NCBI GenBank assembly: GCA_018350325.1
Contig: JAEVLN010000002.1
Span: 2,816,295 to 2,880,294, forward strand
DNA: 64,000 bases
Reading direction: 5' to 3'
DNA from: Globodera rostochiensis
Taxonomy: Eukaryota > Nematoda > Chromadorea > Rhabditida > Heteroderidae
Part shown: one piece after another, positions 59,161 through 64,000 of the stretch
Position numbering within the stretch: the stretch's first letter is position 1
Layout of the letters: the number at the start of each line of letters is the position of its first letter
Notes under the pieces: generated by a model
Told to the model about the DNA's origin: nothing
Database searches by the model: none
Seen by the model: only the letters and a program-made list of their open reading frames with translations
Position numbers and translations under genes: made by a program

Positions 59161-61525
59161 TTAATTTCCAAATAATGGTCCAACCGAGAGATATTTTCGC
59201 TTAATTAATTTTTTGAAAGCGTGTCCATATTCACAGCTAAAACAATGGAAGATAAAATGTTAAAAACAAAATATTAATAATTATATTTAAATAATATTTA
59301 AATAAATATTTTTATTTGCCTGTTAAGCAAAAGGATCGGCGCAGCGCTAGCGGAGGCCAAAATGGGCACACACGTGATAATGCCGATTACGATGCTCAAA
59401 ATATTGTTGCTAATTTGGCCTTGTGCCACCGGATCGGATTCGAAGCAATTGACGCCGAGGGGGATTATAAATTTAAAAAAGTCGGTGATCTGATTACGGG
59501 CAGCCGATGTGATCAGCCAGCCGATCAGAACCACCAATAAAAGCAAAAAAACTGATCGCAACATTTTGCGCATTGATTGTTCGGCATCTTAAAAGTTAAT
59601 TTTTTTAAATTTTAATGGTTAAAAATAAGGTAATAAGGGGGAACTTTTGGGAAACCCGGGACCGGGACTAAATTTGACACCGGTCCAAAAAACCGGGACT
59701 GACAAAAATAAAGATTTCCAAAGAATTGCGAAAAACCGGGATTTAAACAGAGTTTGGAAGACCAACATTTCAGTTAGTGCTGGTCCCCGACCCCTCGGGG
59801 GCGGGAACGGTCGGGGACAAAAACCCCGACCAAAAAAAGTCGTGGTTCGGGTCGGGGACCAACCCTAATTTCAGTCCCAGGGTGGACACTTGAGTACTAG
59901 TCCCGGTCCTGTCATACCAAAGTTAAAATATATTTTACTTTTTGAAATTGATTGAATTTGATTTGTTGTTCCGTTGGCCGTTTTAAAATGTCGCCATAAA
60001 ATCATGCCGAAAATTGTGGCATAATTTATGACGCACAACGAAAGAATGACGTAAGCGGTCGTTGTGTTCAGAACGTCCGAATAAAGTCCGCTGTTACAAT
60101 AAATAAATCTGAATAATTTAAATTAAATTTAAATTTAAATTAAATGCCATTGGCATTATGTTTAATAATTACCGGTCATATGGGAGGTTAATTATGGTCC
60201 AAATACCGAACACATTAAGGTTCATTATAAGACCAAAAAGCGTGCACAAAATCACTGCAATTAATGAACAACGGCGAACGGTGGACTTTTTGTGCCAATT
60301 CATTCTTAAAAAATAAAATAAAAAAGTCAACAAAATTTTGATTAGCGATTACTTGATTGGGTACAAAATGATCAGCAACCGTTCAATTGAGATCAAATAA
60401 ATGGCCAAAATGGACGCGTACGACGCTACGGTAGACGCCATAAGCGTGCCGAGACAGATACGGTAGTCGAGCGGACTGATTTGGAAAAGGACGGCCAGCA
60501 AATTGACGCCGAAGGGGGCGACGACGAAAAGTTGACACAGCGAATCGTAGGCGATCAGCCAATTGCACACTTTGTGCTCTTTTCTAATTAGGCAATTAAT
60601 TAAACACTAATTAGGCAATTAATTAAACACTAATTCGGCAATTAATTAAATACTAAATAGGCAATTAATTAAACACTATTAGACAATTAATTAAACACTA
60701 ATTAGGTAATTAATTAAACTATTTAAATTATTTTTCAAAAAATAATGTTACAGCGTAGCGAATGTGACCACAATGAGCGAAATGTTGAAGATAATCGAAA
60801 CCGGAGTGAACACGTTCGGGAGCACAATCCAAGGCACAATTTCCGAAAAGTATCCCAACTTTTCAATGTAAATGAGGTGATTGTTATAATAGTCATCGGA
60901 TTCAGGGCTGTGTTGAAACTAAAAGTTCGAAAAATCAAAAGAAAAAACGTCGAAAATCGAAAATTTTTTTTATCTGATTTAAAAAAAAATAAAATAATTT
61001 ATTATTTTATTTAAAAAAAATATTTAAAAAATTTATTAAAAACCGTTGACTTAATTGGAGTAACTCTTCTAAAAAAAATTGAAATTTTTCTCATAAAGGT
61101 CGCAAGACCACCACCCTGGCCTCGGCAAAAATTAAAAAATCGGGACCCCTGACTTTCAAAAATTTTTTTTTCAAAAAACTGAAAATCGAAAAAAAAACGT
61201 CGAAAATCGAAATTACGATACAGCCATGATCGGACGGACTAAAACAAATAATTTAATTACTGCATGCATTTTGATCAAATGTTTGTTAAATTCAATTCAC
61301 CCAAAATTAAAATTTGTTTATAATTCAATTTACCGCAACTTGTGCCACTTTGAATTTGTAAGAGCATTTGGCGACGATTAATTGGTGAATAATTGAGGTG
61401 AAAATCCATTCAAAAAATGTTAAATTTTTCGAAGAATCCAAAACGGCAAATTTTGCCGTCAAATTATTTGAATCAAATTTTTTCGTCGTTGTAATGTTCA
61501 AATAATCGCAAATGTCGTCGCTCAT
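59161..61525 (-). CDS. seven-transmembrane serpentine receptor (GPCR)
   Basis: Seven exons (5' to 3': 61334-61525, 60752-60918, 60353-60583, 60173-60304, 59939-60090, 59320-59587, 59161-59236) join in phase to 405 residues. It is a plasma-membrane receptor of the nematode serpentine class, with unknown ligand. The N-terminal region has N-glycosylation sites (NIT, NLT). Hydrophobic spans follow in order: IVLPNVFTPVSIIFNISL, the pair around FVVAPFGVNLLAVLF and ASILAIYLISIERLLIILYP, SLIAVILCTLFGLIM, AYVILSLCVINYATIF, SVFLLLLVVLIGWLI, and NNILSIVIGIITCVPILA. SIER replaces the DRY motif. The terminal exon, reached through a GC-AG intron, supplies EYGHAFKKLIKR, a typical helix 8 region. The intron before exon 6 carries a MITE. 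Confidence 0.88.
59775..59867. mobile_element. hAT-like MITE, 93 bp, in a receptor intron
   Basis: A perfect 8-bp duplication, ATTTCAGT, lies at 59767-59774 and 59868-59875. The termini are TAGTGCTGGTCCCCGACCC and, as complement of the right end, TAGGGTTGGTCCCCGACCC. The internal CCCCGACCCCTCGGGGGCGG is shared with the element at 41419-41597. It sits between arms of another, more decayed palindrome (GGACCGGGACTAAA near 59662 and TAGTCCCGGTCC near 59898). Confidence 0.87.
60590..60720. repeat. AT-rich tandem repeat in a receptor intron
   Basis: Five to six copies of a 22-24 bp unit, GGCAATTAATTAAACACTAA with small changes, fill most of the intron between exons 2 and 3 of the receptor gene. 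Confidence 0.8.
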
Positions 61526-62959
61526 TTTCAATTTTTTTTAACTTAAAATATGAAATAAAATATTTTGTAATTTAATGCGTTTTTTGAAATGGTAACTCTC
61601 CATTTATTTTTATAATTGAAATAAGCCGGGAGTTGTCTTGTCTCTGTTTGAAAGTGTTTAATTATTAATCTAAATAACCTATTATCTTTCCGTTGAGGTC
61701 TCAACACTTTTTGTGTTAAAATGCCAATGGAAACGCGGTAATTTAATCGAGCTCTGTCAGTATGGCCAATAATTAACTTCCGTAATCATTAATAATTATA
61801 TGTTATGTTAATCTGATGTTACGACGGACGGCACTTTTTGCATTTAAAATTTAAACAACTAAAGGGCATTGTTGGGGGAAACGGCTTGGCAGTAAAAGCC
61901 TGAACACAAAATGACAATTTACCAGATCTGATCGGACGCCCGGCCGGGTCTTCAAATTAAAAAGTGCTGAAAGTATGGGGCATAGGGCCCAAGTTCAAAA
62001 TCAATCAAAAAGGGGTTTGTTAGGCTTAGGCTTAGGCCACCCTAATTGGGGTTCGTTAGGCTTAGGCTTAGGCCACCCTAATTGGGGTTCGTTAGGCTTA
62101 GGCTTAGGTCACCCTAAGGTTGGGGTTTGTTAGGCTTAGGCTTAGGTCACCCCAAGGTTGGGGTTCGTTAGGCTTAGGCTTAGGTCAGCCTAAGGTTGGG
62201 GTTTGTTAGGCTTAGGCCTAAGATTGGAATTTTAGATGAAAATAAGTGAATCTTAAAATAAAATAGAGTCCCCCTATGCTTTTTCAAAATTTGAACCGGT
62301 TCATCATTAACCGCTTTGCCAAATTCTTATTCAAAAATCTCGATTTTTTTTTTTTGAAAACTACGCACATAAAAATCCTGCGGCGCAAATGTCCAGCCAC
62401 GATAAACGCAATTGGTGGGCGTTGATTTTTTAAACTTTTTTTTTGGTTTTAAATATTCAAGAAAAATTGAGAACAATTGTAAATAATGGTGCGCTTTGCA
62501 TTCCATTCAATCGCGCTTTGCATGAAAGCTTTTCGGTGGTTGAAAATGAATTTAAATTTAAGTGAATCAAAAGACTTTGAAACGCCAATTATTCCGATAC
62601 CAAAAATGGTCTCGAACGACTCCACAATTTTAATATTACGGTCACGGACGTTAAAGTCACATTCCATCAGGCACACGACACTAATTTTATTAGTTTCACA
62701 TTTTCTAAAAAATGAGAATTAGATTAAATGGGCACAAAACCAATCGTCGGGGACCGAAAAACGCTAATAAAGTGTTCAAAAATTAAAATTGTTTAATAAA
62801 ATATTGTGGAAATGACTTTTATTCTAATCTTTTCGATTTAAACTATTTTACGCATTGAAATTGATCAGCATCTCCAGTGCGAGGAGGAGCTAAATAAAAT
62901 AAATTTATTATTATTATTATTTTAATTTTGTACTAACACTCCGCCCGCCCGTCCGTCCG
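61526..62959. other. intergenic region with telomere-like repeats, no supported gene
   Basis: Apart from the TTAGGC array at 62012-62222, the stretch is AT-rich. The frame on either strand at 62449-62722 has no recognised domain. A possible exon at about 62868-62897 (minus, LLLALEMLINFNA, after TTTAG) may be an alternative end of the next gene but could not be joined in phase. Confidence 0.4.
62012..62222 (+). repeat. interstitial telomere-like TTAGGC repeats
   Basis: About six higher-order units of 36-40 bp, each GGGGTTYGTTAGGCTTAGGC followed by TTAGGYCACCCTAA or a variant. Each contains two or three tandem copies of TTAGGC, the classic nematode telomere hexamer, plus a CCCTAA-like piece in the opposite sense. 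The array is short and internal, so it is not a chromosome end in this window. Confidence 0.85.
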
Positions 62960-63256
62960 TCAGTAGGGGAACAGACTGTTCTCATAGCGCCACAAATTCG
63001 GGCTGAAGTAATTGCAGGCGGAATTACGGTAGCTGTAAGAGTGGTACGGTGTCTTGAAGTACCAGTCGTTCATGAGGCCGTACTTGTACCTGAAGCAGTG
63101 CGGAGGATGGAGGAGATCCAAAATTAAGATAATTTAAAAGTACTGGTCGAAAGTTTGGCTGTGACGATAAAATGGGGAGTATGAATAATAGGGCCAATAA
63201 TCCAGAAATGCTTCAGTTGGCTTTAACTGAATTTGTGATCCGTAGAAAGCGGACAT
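62960..63256 (-). CDS. small tyrosine-rich protein of unknown function
   Basis: Two exons (63144-63256, 62960-63089) with a 54-nt GT-AG intron join in phase to 80 residues. About a fifth of the residues are Tyr, with many Phe, Ser, Pro and Asn (for example DYWPYYSYSPFYRHS and KTPYHSYSYRNS). There is no signal peptide or membrane segment. Such composition is seen in structural or low-complexity proteins, but no family is recognised. Both exons keep the same bias, which supports the model. Confidence 0.55.
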
Positions 63257-63700
63257 TTTCTGAAGGAATTTTAATGATTTTAGTATGATTATTTAATTTA
63301 AAATAATAATTACTAAATTTTAATTATCGAAATTTTTGGGTCGCAAAACAATCGATCAAAGTGTTTACACCGATAAAGAATTGTGTTCAGGAAGTTTTGG
63401 TCTGTCCTAAAAGTAACAGCTGTCCAATGACGTCTTTTTGTCGAAAGATTCTTAAAAGTTTTACGCTCAATTTTTTATATATTAGAAATTGTTTTTTCTG
63501 TACAAATAAAAAATTTTATAATTTATAAATGCTATTTAAATAGTAATAAAAATTTTGTATGCAATTTAACTCGTGAATAGGTACTTCAATAAACGACGTA
63601 TATTGTTTATTTTTTTTTTCGATTTTCCTCTTTGAGCACCCAAACTTTATTTATTTCATTCTTTTCACCTCTGATCAATCAGTCCCCTATCCCAGATCAT

Positions 63701-63736
<36 letters not shown>

Positions 63737-64000
63737 TCCTTCCCACGCACATTTTTTACGTGAATGATCGGACGGACAAAACTCCTCCGACTGCTGCTGT
63801 TTCCCAATTGTGGCCGGCTTAACCAACCAATCAACCAGCCAACATGTGTTCACTTCCCAAGCCCATGAGCCGCTTAAAGCGCCAAAGGCATTTATTTGCC
63901 CGCCCGCCCGCCCGCCGTTGAAAGTTAATATGCCGCCGCCGACCAAATCAAATGGAAGAGGCCAAATGGCGTCCATTTTTTTCATTTTAACTTATTTTAT
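63257..64000. other. window end with a 32-base C run, no gene supported
   Basis: A run of 32 C occupies 63702-63733, and a CCCGCCCG repeat lies near 63898-63915. The minus-strand frame at 63665-63985 depends on the homopolymer and is not supported. The rest is AT-rich. Confidence 0.5.

Overview
The window looks like nuclear DNA of a nematode, most likely a plant-parasitic tylenchid such as a cyst nematode (Globodera/Heterodera-like). The reasons are: spliced genes with very short AT-rich introns (often 45-90 nt), an unusual number of GC-AG introns, a nematode-type supplementary nuclear receptor, innexin, globin-like and serpentine-receptor genes, TTAGGC-type telomere-like repeats, and many poly-C/poly-G tracts. 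The species assignment is inference; no marker gene is present.

Layout. 0-10 kb: a hAT-like MITE, a cytosolic sulfotransferase (+) and a GH31 glycosidase of the MYORG type (+). 9.6-10.9 kb: a TA-flanked inverted-repeat element abutted by a 1 kb hAT-like element. 11.5-19.6 kb: a 19-exon salt-inducible kinase gene (KIN-29/SIK, -) whose introns hold a 45-bp tandem array and a C-rich array. 19.6-23.7 kb: repeats only. 23.7-27.0 kb: a nuclear receptor (-). 27.5-28.7 kb: a 28-bp minisatellite of about 44 copies. 30.3-33.4 kb: an MFSD8/CLN7-like lysosomal transporter (-) with a MITE touching a 5' splice site. 33.4-43.4 kb: about 10 kb with no gene I can support, rich in C tracts and GC palindromes. 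43.4-47.3 kb: a divergent innexin (+) with a probable long disordered C-terminal tail. 48.5-51.5 kb: three small genes, one encoding a secreted ten-cysteine peptide. 51.8-54.1 kb: an acid sphingomyelinase-like phosphodiesterase (-). 56.9 kb: a tRNA-like gene. 57.2-58.6 kb: a globin-like gene (+). 59.2-61.5 kb: a serpentine receptor (-) with a MITE in an intron. 62.0-62.2 kb: interstitial telomere-like repeats. 63 kb: a small tyrosine-rich protein gene (-).

The genes are unrelated housekeeping, signalling and metabolic genes, not one pathway. KIN-29/SIK, the sulfotransferase, the nuclear receptor and the serpentine receptor all belong to families linked to sensory or developmental control in free-living nematodes, but nothing in the sequence shows that they act together.

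Gene models were built by hand from exon phases. Every internal junction listed keeps the reading frame. Two introns lack an AG at the 3' end, and five or six start with GC. The most unusual features are the set of tiny hAT-like elements with 8-bp target duplications, the two tandem arrays in or beside regulatory genes, and the non-canonical splicing.
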